A DNA stretch of 64,000 nucleotides from Mycobacterium sp. (GTDB taxonomy: Bacteria > Actinomycetota > Actinomycetes > Mycobacteriales > Mycobacteriaceae): positions 1 through 64,000 of the forward strand of contig NZ_JAFBAR010000023.1 of assembly GCF_019247635.1 (NCBI RefSeq), given 5' to 3'. The notes below the pieces were generated by a model. It saw nothing but the letters and a program-made list of their open reading frames with translations, did not search any database and had not been told where the DNA came from. Positions within the stretch are counted from its first letter, which is position 1. Each line of letters starts with the position of its first letter. The position numbers and the translations under genes were made by a program. Positions 1 to 9,106 of the stretch are shown here, piece by piece.

Positions 1-375
1 GAGGAGAAGTCTGGCAAAGACGAGAAGTCTGACAAAGACGAGTCTGGCAAAGACGAGAAGTCTGACAAAGACGAGTCTGGCAAAGCGGAGCCTGGAAAAG
101 CCGAGCCAGCCGAAGACGAGTCGGAGCACAAGTCCGAAAGCGCCAAGGACGAGAAGCCCGAGGAACAGGACTCCAAGCGCAGAAACACCAATGATGAAAG
201 CGACCGCGGCACCCGGGCCGATCAGACGGCCGAAGACAAGTCGGTCGAACAGCTGAACAAAGAGGCCCGGGAGAAGGCGGAAGAAAACGTCGAGAAAGAC
301 AAGGCTTTCAACGAGCAGATTCTCAAAGAGGCCAAGGACCAAGCCAAGGACCAAAAGGAAGGCGCGAGCACTTAA
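1..375 (+). CDS. C-terminal part of a Lys/Glu/Asp-rich repeat protein
   Basis: The frame is open from the first base to a TAA at 373-375, giving 124 residues of a protein whose start lies outside the window. The first 35 residues are tandem SGKDEK/SDKDE units and the rest is almost all K, E, D, A and Q, so it is likely disordered or coiled coil. No enzyme motif, Cys or membrane segment is visible. It converges on the next gene with only 6 bases between the stop codons. Function is unknown; the composition resembles low-complexity extensions of bacterial surface or nucleoid proteins, but nothing here decides that. Confidence 0.7.
   Translation, partial: EEKSGKDEKSDKDESGKDEKSDKDESGKAEPGKAEPAEDESEHKSESAKDEKPEEQDSKRRNTNDESDRGTRADQTAEDKSVEQLNKEAREKAEENVEKDKAFNEQILKEAKDQAKDQKEGAST
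10..105 (+). repeat. In-frame tandem repeat coding SGKDEKSDKDE
   Basis: Two perfect 33-base units (10-42 and 43-75) are followed by two degenerate 15-base half-units (76-90 and 91-105). All are in frame with the partial CDS, so copy-number change would alter protein length without a frameshift. More copies may lie upstream of the window. Confidence 0.85.
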
Positions 376-381
376 CTCGTC

Positions 382-2229
382 TCAGTGCCGCACACTCGCC
401 TTCAAACCGGCAATTGCCGGTAGCGAAACCGCACCCGGAGGTGTCAGCCCCGGAGCGTTGATGCCAGGAATTTGCGGCAGTCCCGGGATTTGAGGAATCG
501 CCGGCACCGCCGGCGGACTGATCGGCGCAGGGGCTTGCTGTTGGGTGACGGGTGCTTGGGGCACGGCAGACGAGGCCGGAGGCACGGCAGACGAGGCCGG
601 AGGCGTCTCGGCGGTCGTCGCCGGCGGCGGGCTCGTATCCGTGGGACTCGGTGGCGACGTCGGCTGCTGGCTCGCCGGGGCAGGCGCGGGAACTTCGCCG
701 TTGCTCGCCGGTGGCGCACCAGATGGGGCCGGGGCCGGGGTGGAGCTGACGCCCGGCGACGGCGCCGTCGGCTTGTTATCGGAGCTCAGCCCGATCGCCA
801 CCGCCGCTCCCACGAGGACCACCGCCACCGCCGTGCTGATGATGATTACCGCCGGCAGGCGATACCAAGGGAGGATCGGTTGCTTAGGCTTTGCCGCGTT
901 TGACCCTGGCGTCGACTCGCGCTCAAAGGTCAGCTGCGGGCGGGCGGAGGTAAGCCCCGAGCCGTCACCGCTCGGCACGGCGCGGGACGCGTCGTCGGCT
1001 TCCGACCAGGCCAAGGCGGGCTGCATGACCGAAGCGGGTGCCGCGCCGTGCGCGTGCTGGTAGGCCTCCCGGGCCGGCAGCGGTGCGCGTGCGTGGTCAA
1101 CTCCGGCCTGCCGAGCGGCCGAAGCTTTCGAGGCTCCCGCCGCCGCGGGTGCGGGCGTCAACCTGGTCGCGCTTGCGTCGGCCGGACCACGGGCTGCCCG
1201 CAACGCACCGCCGATAGCTGCCGTCAATTGCGGGCGCGGTGCCGTGACGACCGGGATGCGAAAGTGCCCCGACAGCATCGTGGTGACGGCCGGGATGTTG
1301 GCACCACCGCCGACCGAGACGACGGCGGCCAGATCAGCAGCGCGAATTGCGTTGCGCGCCAACATTTCTTCCAACACAAGCATGAAGTTGTTCAGTGAGT
1401 CGTGCATGACGTCATCAAGCTCGGTGCGGGTGATCCGAATGCCGCCGTGCGCTTGGGGCAATTCGCTGAGCGTGGTCACCGTGCTCGACGAGAGCTGCTC
1501 CTTGGCGGCCCGACATTCGGCCCGCAGCCGGGCCAGCGAACCGATCGCCGACGTACCGGCCGGGTCAAACGCACCCGTGTTCGGTAACTCGCCCATCACA
1601 TAGGTCAACAACGCCTGATCGATGAGGCCGCCGGAGAAGTCGTGGTGGCGCACGGTACCCGCCAGGGGCTGGTACTCGGCTGCGGCATCCACCAACGTGA
1701 TGCTGGTGCCGCTGCCACCGAAATCGCACACTGCGACAACCCCGCGGGCAGGTATGCCCGGGTTGGCCCGCGCCGCAATGAGCGCCGCCGCCGCATCCGG
1801 TATGAGCGTCAGCGGCCGGGCCCGGTTCGACCATTCGGCTACCCGGCTCAGTGCGGCACCCAGTGCGTCCACCGCAGCAGATCCCCAGTGAGCTGGGTAG
1901 GTCACGGTGACATTTTCGGGCAGGGCGTGGCCGCCGGTGGCGGTGTAGGCCAGTGCCCGTAGCCCGTCGGCCACCAGCGCTTCGCTGCGGTGCATCGAAC
2001 CGTCGGCCGCCACGATTCCGACCGGGTCGCCCACCCTGTCGACGAATTCGGTGATCACCAGGCCCGGCTCGTCGAGTCGCGGGTTTTCCGACGGCACACC
2101 GACCTCGGGCGGACGCTGCCGATACAGCGTCAATACGGGCTTGCGAGTGATGGAGTGATCGGCCGTCACGGCCGCCAGGTTGGTGGCACCGATAGACAAG
2201 CCCAGTGCGGGCCTAGCTCCTTCTGCCAT
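382..2229 (-). CDS. Hsp70-fold ATPase-like membrane protein with Pro-rich tail (Rv2264c-like)
   Basis: 615 residues from ATG 2229; a TTG three codons upstream is possible. Residues 1-340 carry the actin/Hsp70 ATPase fold: ALGLSIGATN near the start as phosphate-1 loop, VCDFGGSGTSITLVD as phosphate-2 and VVSVGGGANIPAV as the adenosine loop. A single membrane segment (LPAVIIISTAVAVVLVGAAV) follows near residue 460, then about 130 residues rich in Pro, Ala, Ser and Thr that would lie outside the membrane. There is no DnaK substrate-binding domain, so this is not a classical chaperone. It resembles the M. tuberculosis proline-rich protein Rv2264c, which also lies near cyp124. It is downstream of the DapB-like gene on the same strand with about 118 bases between. 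Exact role unknown. Confidence 0.8.
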   Translation of the reverse strand: MAEGARPALGLSIGATNLAAVTADHSITRKPVLTLYRQRPPEVGVPSENPRLDEPGLVITEFVDRVGDPVGIVAADGSMHRSEALVADGLRALAYTATGGHALPENVTVTYPAHWGSAAVDALGAALSRVAEWSNRARPLTLIPDAAAALIAARANPGIPARGVVAVCDFGGSGTSITLVDAAAEYQPLAGTVRHHDFSGGLIDQALLTYVMGELPNTGAFDPAGTSAIGSLARLRAECRAAKEQLSSSTVTTLSELPQAHGGIRITRTELDDVMHDSLNNFMLVLEEMLARNAIRAADLAAVVSVGGGANIPAVTTMLSGHFRIPVVTAPRPQLTAAIGGALRAARGPADASATRLTPAPAAAGASKASAARQAGVDHARAPLPAREAYQHAHGAAPASVMQPALAWSEADDASRAVPSGDGSGLTSARPQLTFERESTPGSNAAKPKQPILPWYRLPAVIIISTAVAVVLVGAAVAIGLSSDNKPTAPSPGVSSTPAPAPSGAPPASNGEVPAPAPASQQPTSPPSPTDTSPPPATTAETPPASSAVPPASSAVPQAPVTQQQAPAPISPPAVPAIPQIPGLPQIPGINAPGLTPPGAVSLPAIAGLKASVRH

Positions 2230-2347
2230 CTGGTCCAATCCCCGTGTCTGGCGATCTGTCCCTTCAAATCCGCCCTACTCAAACTTAGTCGTAAAAGGCT
2301 ATCGCCCATCTTTGTGTTAGCTATGCGGGAGCTGTATAACGGCCGGG

Positions 2348-3451
2348 TCAGCGGATCGTGCCGACCCCGGCTATCAGCGGCAGGTCGAGCGGGGTCACCC
2401 AGCCCGGCGGCAGGTCATTGACGGCCGGGACCGCATTGAGCGCGCGCAGCCCGGTGGATAGGCAGCCGGCTGTGGCGGCATCGCGGCCGGTGCCGTCGGT
2501 AAACCGGAACGCGGTTTCCTGGAAGATGCTGGGAGTCCCTTCGATGTCGACCCGGTAGACGTCATCGTCGTGGCCGGACGGCCAGTCAGGGGCGGCGTCG
2601 CGACCGATGCGGTTCACGTGTTCCAACTGGATCCGCGTTTCGCCCTGGTAGATCCCGTTGATGGTGAAGCGGACCGCGGCTACGTGGCCCGGCTTGATGA
2701 CGCCCTTGACCGTGTTGCGTTCGGCGGGAGTGACCCACTTGTCCCAGGTGGTGGTGATCTCGTCGAGCATGATGCCGGCGGCGTGGGCGATCATCGGGAC
2801 GGTGGCGCCCCACGCGAAGATCAGCACGTCGCGGTTCTCCAGCATGGGGCTGTACTCGGGCTCGCGGCCGATACCCATCTCGACCTCGTAGTCACCTTCG
2901 TAGTTGGTGTAGTCCAGCAACTCCGACGCGCGCACCCGGCGCACCTCGGAACACAGGCCCATCAGCGTCATGGGGAACAGGTCGTTGGCGAACCCCGGGT
3001 CGATGCCGGTGGTGAAACACGACGATTCACCCAGCTCGCAGGCATCGGTGATCGGCTCGATCCACTGCGGCGGGTTGAGGTGCATGGTCGGCCACACCCA
3101 CGGCGTCATCGCGGTCGAGCAGACGTCGATGCCGGCCCGCAGGAAACGCGTGATGAGCGAGATGTTGTCCTTGGCGTGCATCGCCGTCGGACCGTAGTGC
3201 ACCAAGGCGTCGGGCTTGAGCGCGATCAGGGCGTCGACGTCGTCCGTCGCAGTGACGCCGACGGGCTCGGCCAGACCACAGATGTCACCGACGTCGCGGC
3301 CTGCCTTGGCCGGGTTGCTCACGCCCACGCCAACCAACTCGAAGAGCGGATGTTTGACGACCTCCGCGATCACCATCCGGCCCACGAAGCCGGTGCCCCA
3401 CACCACGATGCGCTTTGGCTCACGCGCCGAGATACCCAACTTCCGACCCAC
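2348..3451 (-). CDS. DapB/amine-dehydrogenase-like NAD(P)-dependent oxidoreductase
   Basis: 367 residues from a GTG start. The N-terminus has a Rossmann nucleotide-binding site (RIVVWGTGFVGRMV, residues 14-27), and the segments DALVHYGPTA and CFTTGIDPGFANDL fit the dihydrodipicolinate reductase/2,4-diaminopentanoate dehydrogenase group that is common in mycobacteria. These enzymes reduce or deaminate small substrates with NAD(P)H; the substrate here cannot be read from sequence. It is divergent from the kinase gene (82 bases between) and lies upstream of the Hsp70-like gene. It is longer than true DapB (about 245 residues), which argues against a lysine-pathway role. Confidence 0.78.
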   Translation of the reverse strand: MGRKLGISAREPKRIVVWGTGFVGRMVIAEVVKHPLFELVGVGVSNPAKAGRDVGDICGLAEPVGVTATDDVDALIALKPDALVHYGPTAMHAKDNISLITRFLRAGIDVCSTAMTPWVWPTMHLNPPQWIEPITDACELGESSCFTTGIDPGFANDLFPMTLMGLCSEVRRVRASELLDYTNYEGDYEVEMGIGREPEYSPMLENRDVLIFAWGATVPMIAHAAGIMLDEITTTWDKWVTPAERNTVKGVIKPGHVAAVRFTINGIYQGETRIQLEHVNRIGRDAAPDWPSGHDDDVYRVDIEGTPSIFQETAFRFTDGTGRDAATAGCLSTGLRALNAVPAVNDLPPGWVTPLDLPLIAGVGTIR

Positions 3452-3533
3452 CTTCCGATCTTGACCCGCCGCTCTGACTCACACTAAGCGCGCCGCGCCG
3501 GGGCATCTAGACGGACCGGCGGCCGTTCGCCAA

Positions 3534-5408
3534 ATGGCCCTGTTCGAGCGCTGGATCGGTACCATTGCTAGCCGGATCCTGGCGACGGAAGGGCTGCCGG
3601 TGGACGAGGTGGTGTTTGGTCGTTACCGGCTTTTGTCGGTGATCGGCGAGGGCGGCATGGGAAGGGTCTACCGAGCCCACGACACGGTGATCGGCCGCGA
3701 TGTCGCGATCAAGGTGCTATCCGCCGACCTCAGTGCCGAGCCTGGCTATCAGGAACGGTTTCGTCGCGAGGCGCACATCGCGGCCCGGCTGGCCGAGCCA
3801 CACATCATCCCCATTCATGACACCGGGGAAATCGACGGCCAGCTGTATTTGGTCATGCCGGTTGTCCAGGGCACCAATATCCAGGATCTGCTGGAGCGGG
3901 ACGGGCCCATGTCGCCGCGCCGGGCGGCTGGCGTGATTGAGCAGTTGGCCGCCGCACTGGACGCCGCCCATACCGTCGGGCTGGTGCACCGCGACGTCAA
4001 GCCCTCCAACGCCCTGGTAACCGCTCGCGACTTCACCTACCTAATCGACTTTGGCATCGCCCACGACAGCGCGGCCACCAAACTGACCCGGACCGGCACC
4101 ATCGTGGGCAGCTGGGCATATATGGCCCCAGAGCGGTTCAGCGCCGGCTCCGCTGATGCGCGCGCCGACATCTACGCCCTGGCATGTGTGCTACATGAAT
4201 GCCTCACCGGCGCGCAGCCATATCCCGGCGACAGTCTGGAACAACAATTCACCGGGCACTATTCGCTCGAACCGCCAAGACCCAGCGGGCTGAATCCCTC
4301 GGTCCCGACCGGGTTCGACGAAGTGATCGCCCGCGGCATGGCCAAAGACCCCAACCACCGTTACCAAAGCGCATACGACCTGGCGACGGCCGCCAACCAT
4401 GCCCTCGCGACCCAACCGGCGAGCACAGTGGTCCACGGTCGCCCGCCCCCGGCTCCTACAGCTGCACTGCAACCGCTGTGGCAGCAGTCCGCGCCCGCGA
4501 ACGACGTGGCTCCCCCGCAAGGCGCGTCCGGGTGGGGCTTCGCCCCGCAAGCCCAGCCCGCCCTGGCCGGGGCACCCCAAGCCGCAGCGCCACCAGCCGC
4601 ACCCGCGTACTGGCCCACCCCCGCGGGGAGCCCACCATCCGCGCCGCAGTGGCAGCCGCGACGCCGAAGGAAGTGGCCACTGATCACCGGGGCCGCGGTG
4701 ACGCTGGCCGTCGTCGTCTCCGTCGCGGCGTACCTGTTGCTCGGGGGCCGGACCGCGTCCCGCACGCCAACGGCGCAACCCGCACCGGCTTCGAGTCCGA
4801 CTCCCAGCACGGCGCCGGCGCCCGCCTCCAGCACTGCCCAGGCGCCCGCGCCGTCGGCAAATGGGCTGGATGGTTTGCTGCTCAGCGCCGACCAAATCAA
4901 CGCCGCGATGGACACCACCGGAATGACTTCCGTCGGCACCATGACCACGATGCCCGACCAGAGCAGTTTTGTGTCCGACAAGGCGTGCCTGCCCCTGGCC
5001 TACGCGGTCCAGGCCAGCGTGTACGCGGGCAGCGGGTCGAGCGACATGCGCGCTCAGGTGTTGGCAAAAGGCCAACAGAACGCTGTGACCCAGGCCGTCG
5101 TGTTATTTTCCTCGGCGCATGATGCGGCCTCGTTCTTCACCGCGTCCACCCAAAGCTGGGGAAGCTGCTCGAATCGTCAATTCACCATTGCCATCAACGG
5201 CAATTCGCAGCTGCACACGGTGGGGCCGGTTTCCAACGCCAACGGCATTCTCAGCGCCACCGTCACACCCGCTAACAGCGCCGGCACCTGCGAGCGGGCA
5301 CTTACCGTGGCCAACAACGTCGCGGTAGACGTCACCGTATGCCTCGGCCCGCCCACCGCCGCCGTCGACATCGCCCGTCAGATCGGCGCCAAAGTGCCCA
5401 AATCGTAG
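3534..5408 (+). CDS. PknH-like transmembrane Ser/Thr protein kinase
   Basis: 624 residues. Kinase domain about residues 30-290 with every key motif: GEGGMG (38-43), Lys60, HRDVKPSN (152-159), DFG (172-174) and APE (198-200), so it should be active. A Pro/Ala-rich linker leads to one membrane segment (LITGAAVTLAVVVSVAAYLLL, about 383-403) and a Pro/Thr-rich spacer. The external domain of about 190 residues starts LLLSADQINAAM and has several Cys, like the PknH sensor domain (PknH_C). It would signal from the cell envelope by phosphorylating cytosolic proteins. GTG 3600 is an alternative start. Assignment as the pknH orthologue itself is not claimed. Confidence 0.88.
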   Translation: MALFERWIGTIASRILATEGLPVDEVVFGRYRLLSVIGEGGMGRVYRAHDTVIGRDVAIKVLSADLSAEPGYQERFRREAHIAARLAEPHIIPIHDTGEIDGQLYLVMPVVQGTNIQDLLERDGPMSPRRAAGVIEQLAAALDAAHTVGLVHRDVKPSNALVTARDFTYLIDFGIAHDSAATKLTRTGTIVGSWAYMAPERFSAGSADARADIYALACVLHECLTGAQPYPGDSLEQQFTGHYSLEPPRPSGLNPSVPTGFDEVIARGMAKDPNHRYQSAYDLATAANHALATQPASTVVHGRPPPAPTAALQPLWQQSAPANDVAPPQGASGWGFAPQAQPALAGAPQAAAPPAAPAYWPTPAGSPPSAPQWQPRRRRKWPLITGAAVTLAVVVSVAAYLLLGGRTASRTPTAQPAPASSPTPSTAPAPASSTAQAPAPSANGLDGLLLSADQINAAMDTTGMTSVGTMTTMPDQSSFVSDKACLPLAYAVQASVYAGSGSSDMRAQVLAKGQQNAVTQAVVLFSSAHDAASFFTASTQSWGSCSNRQFTIAINGNSQLHTVGPVSNANGILSATVTPANSAGTCERALTVANNVAVDVTVCLGPPTAAVDIARQIGAKVPKS

Positions 5409-5600
5409 TGCGACCCGTCGCGTCTCGTGGATGACCATGAACGCGGCGTCCTTTGCGAGCTTGTCGAACGGACCACACGGCGCTGAGCGCAGTCAACGAC
5501 GGCGCGATCGAGCGCCGTGCGTCACTGGCACGCCACGCTGCGCGTAGCGGTCGGAAATCAACCGGAAAAAGCTTTCGCGGGCCATCGCGGTGATGACAAC

Positions 5601-5945
5601 ATGAACACCATGACCCGGAAGATCCTGTTCGCTGCCTGCCTGGGGTTCGCGGCCAGCTATGGCACCGGAGTGGCGACTGCCGACAACATGCCTCAGGTCC
5701 GCTACGAGGTGACCGGCAGCTCCCCCACCGCCGAATACGTCTCGTTCCAAACCGATAGCGGTCAGCAGCGCGCGGTGAACGTCCAGCTGCCCTGGTCGAC
5801 GCAGTTCACCGCGTTTGCGGGCCAGGTGTTCGTCCTCAGTGCGCAGGGCCAGGGCACGATCGCGTGCAGGATCATCGTCGACGGCAAGTCCGTGTTCGAT
5901 GCGAAATCGTCGGGGACGCCCGGAAGAACTGTCTGTTCGCACTGA
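5601..5945 (+). CDS. Small secreted MmpS-like protein
   Basis: 114 residues from ATG 5601; the open frame extends further upstream but the signal sequence starts here. Residues 1-29 form a signal peptide (KILFAACLGFAASYGTGVATA then D). The mature part (VRYEVTGSS...AVNVQLPWSTQF...CRIIVDGKSVFD...VCSH) matches the beta-rich extracellular domain of MmpS proteins, including the paired Cys in CRIIVDGK and the C-terminal VC. True MmpS proteins are membrane anchored and sit next to mmpL; neither applies here, so this is a soluble solo version of unknown partner. A terminator-like hairpin follows at 5957. Confidence 0.75.
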   Translation: MNTMTRKILFAACLGFAASYGTGVATADNMPQVRYEVTGSSPTAEYVSFQTDSGQQRAVNVQLPWSTQFTAFAGQVFVLSAQGQGTIACRIIVDGKSVFDAKSSGTPGRTVCSH

Positions 5946-5956
5946 TGAAGTCCGCC

Positions 5957-6012
5957 GAGCAGACGCAAAAGCACCCGACACGCCGTGCGTGCGGGTGACT
6001 TTGCGTCTGCTC
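5957..6012. terminator. GAGCAGACGC-type inverted repeat, copy 1
   Basis: Arms 5957-5977 and 5992-6012 pair with two mismatches around a 14-base loop. It lies between the MmpS-like stop and the cyp124 start. It belongs to the dispersed family described in the findings, resembles the hairpins called TRIT in M. tuberculosis (from memory), and lacks a U-tract. Confidence 0.75.
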
Positions 6013-6037
6013 GCGCACGGTGAGGAAGGTGGCCCCC

Positions 6038-7312
6038 ATGGGTCTGGCGACTCGAGTCAACGGCGTGGCACCGCCCGAGCTTGCGCTCGCCGACTTTGAC
6101 CTCGGCTCGTTGGATTTCTGGGGCCTCGACGACGACATCCGCGACGCCGCTTTCGCCGCCTTGCGACGAGAGGCCCCCATCTCGTTCTGGCCCGCACTCG
6201 ACATTGCCGGCTTCACCCCCGGCGAGGGGCATTGGGCGCTCACCAGACACGACGACGTCCACTTTGCCAGCCGCCATCCGGACATTTTCAGCTCGAGCCC
6301 CAACATCACCGTCAACGACCAAACCCCAGAGTTGGCGGAATATTTCGGCTCGATGATCGTCATGGACGATCCCCGGCACCAGCGGCTGCGGTCGATCGTC
6401 AGTAGGGCATTCACGCCGAAAGTGGTGGCCCGTATCGAAGCGTCGGTGCGCGAGCGCGCCCACCAGGCGGTGGCGTCGATGGTCGCCAACCATCCCGACG
6501 GCCAGGCCGAGGTGGTCAACGAGCTCGCGGGGCTGCTGCCGCTGCAGGTGATCTGCGACATGATGGGTATTCCCGAGGAGGACCACCAGCGCGTATTCCA
6601 TTGGACCAACGTGATTCTCGGCTTCGGCGACCCAGACCTGGCGACCGATTTCGAGGAGTTCCTCAAGGTGTCGATGGATATCGGGGCCTACGGCACCGCC
6701 TTGGCGGAGGACCGTCGCATCAATCACCGCGACGATCTGACGACGAGCCTGGTGGAGGCTGAGGTCGACGGCGAGCGGTTGTCGTCGCAGGAGATCTCGT
6801 CCTTCTTCATCCTGCTGGTCGTGGCGGGCAACGAAACGACGCGCAACGCGATCAGTCATGGTGTGCTGGCGCTGTCCCGCTACCCCGCCGAACGTGAGAA
6901 ATGGTGGTCAAATTTCGACGCGTTGACGCCGACCGCCGTCGAGGAGATCGTGCGGTGGGCTTCCCCGGTGGTCTACATGCGACGCACCGTGACCCGCGAC
7001 ATCGAGCTCAGCGGCACCAGGCTGGCGGCCGGCGACAAGGCCACGCTGTGGTACAACTCTGCCAACCGCGACGAGTCAAAGTTCGCTAATCCGTGGGTTT
7101 TCGACGTCGCACGCAACCCCAACCCGCATCTCGGGTTCGGGGGCGGAGGTGCCCACTTCTGCCTGGGCGCGAACCTGGCCCGGCGCGAGATTCGAGTCGT
7201 CTTCGACGAACTGCACCGCGAAATCCCCGATATCGTTGCGACCGAGGAGCCCGCACGGCTGCTCTCGCAGTTCATCCACGGCATCAAGCGCCTGCCTGTT
7301 TCGTGGAGCTGA
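6038..7312 (+). CDS. cyp124: Cytochrome P450 CYP124, methyl-branched lipid omega-hydroxylase
   Basis: 424 residues from ATG 6038, chosen because GAGGAAGG lies 8-15 bases upstream and the N-terminus (MGLATRVNG) fits CYP124. The sequence closely follows M. tuberculosis CYP124 (Rv2266, 428 residues) throughout, for example GSLDFW, PNITVNDQTPELAEYF and HWTNVILGFGDPDLATDF. Heme-binding loop FGGGGAHFCLG, I-helix AGNETTRN and ExxR (EEIVR) are intact. CYP124 hydroxylates the terminal carbon of methyl-branched lipids and oxidises cholesterol and cholestenone side chains, using ferredoxin-supplied electrons. It starts 25 bases after hairpin copy 1. Confidence 0.93.
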   Translation: MGLATRVNGVAPPELALADFDLGSLDFWGLDDDIRDAAFAALRREAPISFWPALDIAGFTPGEGHWALTRHDDVHFASRHPDIFSSSPNITVNDQTPELAEYFGSMIVMDDPRHQRLRSIVSRAFTPKVVARIEASVRERAHQAVASMVANHPDGQAEVVNELAGLLPLQVICDMMGIPEEDHQRVFHWTNVILGFGDPDLATDFEEFLKVSMDIGAYGTALAEDRRINHRDDLTTSLVEAEVDGERLSSQEISSFFILLVVAGNETTRNAISHGVLALSRYPAEREKWWSNFDALTPTAVEEIVRWASPVVYMRRTVTRDIELSGTRLAAGDKATLWYNSANRDESKFANPWVFDVARNPNPHLGFGGGGAHFCLGANLARREIRVVFDELHREIPDIVATEEPARLLSQFIHGIKRLPVSWS

Positions 7313-7316
7313 CCCC

Positions 7317-7372
7317 GCGAGCCGACACAAAATCGCACGGCGCGCGTTGGTGGTGCGCGATCTCGTCTCTGC
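7317..7372. terminator. Degenerate GAGCAGACGC-type inverted repeat, copy 2
   Basis: GCGAGCCGACACAAAATCG (7317-7335) faces CGATCTCGTCTCTGC ending at 7372 in imperfect pairing. It lies just after cyp124 and before the amine oxidase, where termination would be expected. The repeat is clearly decayed compared with the other copies. Confidence 0.45.
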
Positions 7373-7414
7373 CCGCCGTTGACTGGCACCGCGATTGCGA
7401 GTACGCCTTTCACC

Positions 7415-8788
7415 ATGACTGACGTCGACTTCTGCGTAATAGGTGCGGGTTTCGCGGGACTGACCGCGGCGCTACGACTCAAGCAGGCGGGCCACTCGGT
7501 GGCGGTGCTGGAAGCTCGGGACAGGGTTGGCGGCCGGACATTTACCGTTCCGTGCGACGACGGGTCGTGGATCGACCGCGGCGGAGCATGGGTGGGGCCG
7601 ACGCAGGACCGGATCTACGCGCTGATGAACGAATTCGGCGTGCAGACCTTCAAGCAGTACACCGACGGCGACGCCATGATGGTCGTCGACGGAAAGCAGC
7701 ACCGCTACAGCGGAATGGTTCCCTGGACCATGAGCCTGTGGGCCTCGCTGAGCTTGGGGGCGGCCATGTTCGAACTGGGTCAGATGTGCAAGTCGGTCCC
7801 GCTGGAGGCGCCCTGGGAAGCCAAGAAGGCGCAGAAGTGGGACCGCATGACGTTGGCCCAATGGCTGGAGAAGAATGTCAAATCCGCGGCGGCGCATGCC
7901 CTCCTGGACACCGCGGTCTCCGGTTGCTACACATCGGCGGCATCCGAGGTGTCGATGCTGTTCATGCTTTACCAGATGGGATCGGCCGGCGGCCCCACCT
8001 TCGTGTTAGGTGGGAAGGACGGCTCGCAAGACGCGCGGGTCATCGGTGGCATGGGCGCGATCTACCAGCCGATGGCCGACCAGCTGGGCGACGCGATCCA
8101 GTTGTCGCAACCGGTCCGCTACATCACGCAGGACGCCGACGGCGTCACCGTGCGGTCCGAACACGGCAGCGTTCGGGCCCTGCGGGCGATCGTCGCGGTA
8201 CCGCTGGCCATCGCCAGCCAAATCATCTATGAGCCAATGCTTCCCACCGATCGCGCGTTCCTACATCAGCGGATGCCCAGCGGCGCGGTCGTGAAGATCT
8301 CGATCGTTTACGACGAGCCGTTCTGGCGCGCCGACGGCCTGTGCGGCCAGAGCGCCGCACCGGGGTCGCTGGCTACCGTGACGATCGATGCCTGCACGGA
8401 CACCGGTACACCGGGGATCCTGTGCGTCGTCATCGAGGGACCGGTCGCACGCCAATACGAACGTCTCGACTCGCACGAGCGGCGCCAGGGCGTGCTGGAC
8501 GCGCTCGTGGAGCGGTTCGGCGCCAAGGCCGGCAAACCGGTCGACTACCACGAGCAAAACTGGACCCGCGAGCCTTTTTCCGGGGGCGGGATGCTCAGCC
8601 ACGCGCCGCCCGGTGTGCTCACCGAGTTCGGCCATGCGCTGCGCGAACCGTGCGGCCGCATTCACTGGGCCGGCACCGAGACCTCGACAAAGATGTGCGG
8701 CTGGATTGACGGCGCGATTCGCTCCGGCGAACGGGCCGCCGACGAAGTCATGACGCGTACACATACAGTACGTGCCGGTACAGGGTGA
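7415..8788 (+). CDS. Flavin monoamine oxidase family protein (AofH-like)
   Basis: 457 residues from ATG 7415; the frame is open further upstream, but the FAD fold begins right after this start (DFCVIGAGFAGLTAAL, then E at the end of beta-2 and RDRVGGRT). The C-terminal flavin loop IHWAGTETSTKMCGWIDGAI is typical of monoamine oxidases and putrescine oxidases, in which the flavin lies next to this GTE motif. The family oxidises amines to aldehydes with release of H2O2 and ammonia. The substrate is not predictable. Overall it resembles M. tuberculosis AofH (Rv3170). It is a single gene between two hairpins or gaps. Confidence 0.85.
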   Translation: MTDVDFCVIGAGFAGLTAALRLKQAGHSVAVLEARDRVGGRTFTVPCDDGSWIDRGGAWVGPTQDRIYALMNEFGVQTFKQYTDGDAMMVVDGKQHRYSGMVPWTMSLWASLSLGAAMFELGQMCKSVPLEAPWEAKKAQKWDRMTLAQWLEKNVKSAAAHALLDTAVSGCYTSAASEVSMLFMLYQMGSAGGPTFVLGGKDGSQDARVIGGMGAIYQPMADQLGDAIQLSQPVRYITQDADGVTVRSEHGSVRALRAIVAVPLAIASQIIYEPMLPTDRAFLHQRMPSGAVVKISIVYDEPFWRADGLCGQSAAPGSLATVTIDACTDTGTPGILCVVIEGPVARQYERLDSHERRQGVLDALVERFGAKAGKPVDYHEQNWTREPFSGGGMLSHAPPGVLTEFGHALREPCGRIHWAGTETSTKMCGWIDGAIRSGERAADEVMTRTHTVRAGTG

Positions 8789-9106
8789 GTCATTCCGGCG
8801 GTTAAGGAACTACCGCGACACGAGTAGCGTTGTCGTCCAGCCACTCCAAGTGCCGTGCGATATTCGCCGATGCGCGCCGGCGGGAACGGGTAGTGGTAGT
8901 ACCGCGTATGCCGGAAGGGCAGTTGGCGCGACGAAACTCTTTGATGTCCACGCGGCCCGGCCGCGGGCCGCAAGACGTTCCGGGGCTGCCCGACCCCTTG
9001 CCGATCTGCTCGGTAAACGGTTGCCTAGCCGTCATTTTGCCGTGAGTCCTAGTAGGTGCCAGCAAAAGCGGCGTCACTTGCACCAACAGGACTTACAATC
9101 GCTGCC
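8789..9106. other. Intergenic region, 318 bases
   Basis: No convincing gene. Both strands have short open frames but none with a start signal, codon bias or recognisable protein. The last 15 bases hold the lppN promoter. Confidence 0.6.
9094..9099 (+). promoter_or_regulatory. -10 box (TACAAT) of leaderless lppN
   Basis: TACAAT ends 7 bases before ATG 9107, so transcription should start at or beside the A of the start codon. No good -35 is visible, which is usual for mycobacterial SigA promoters. Confidence 0.65.

Noticed and set aside
10..105. Repeat array considered as CRISPR
   Set aside because: Units are contiguous without unique spacers and are in frame within a coding region.
2570..3487. 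Plus-strand open frame of 305 codons
   Set aside because: Antisense to the DapB-like gene; His/Val/Asp-rich composition typical of shadow frames.
8802..9086. Possible 94-residue minus-strand gene in the gap before lppN
   Set aside because: No start signal, no family, and wrong-phase composition in most of its length.
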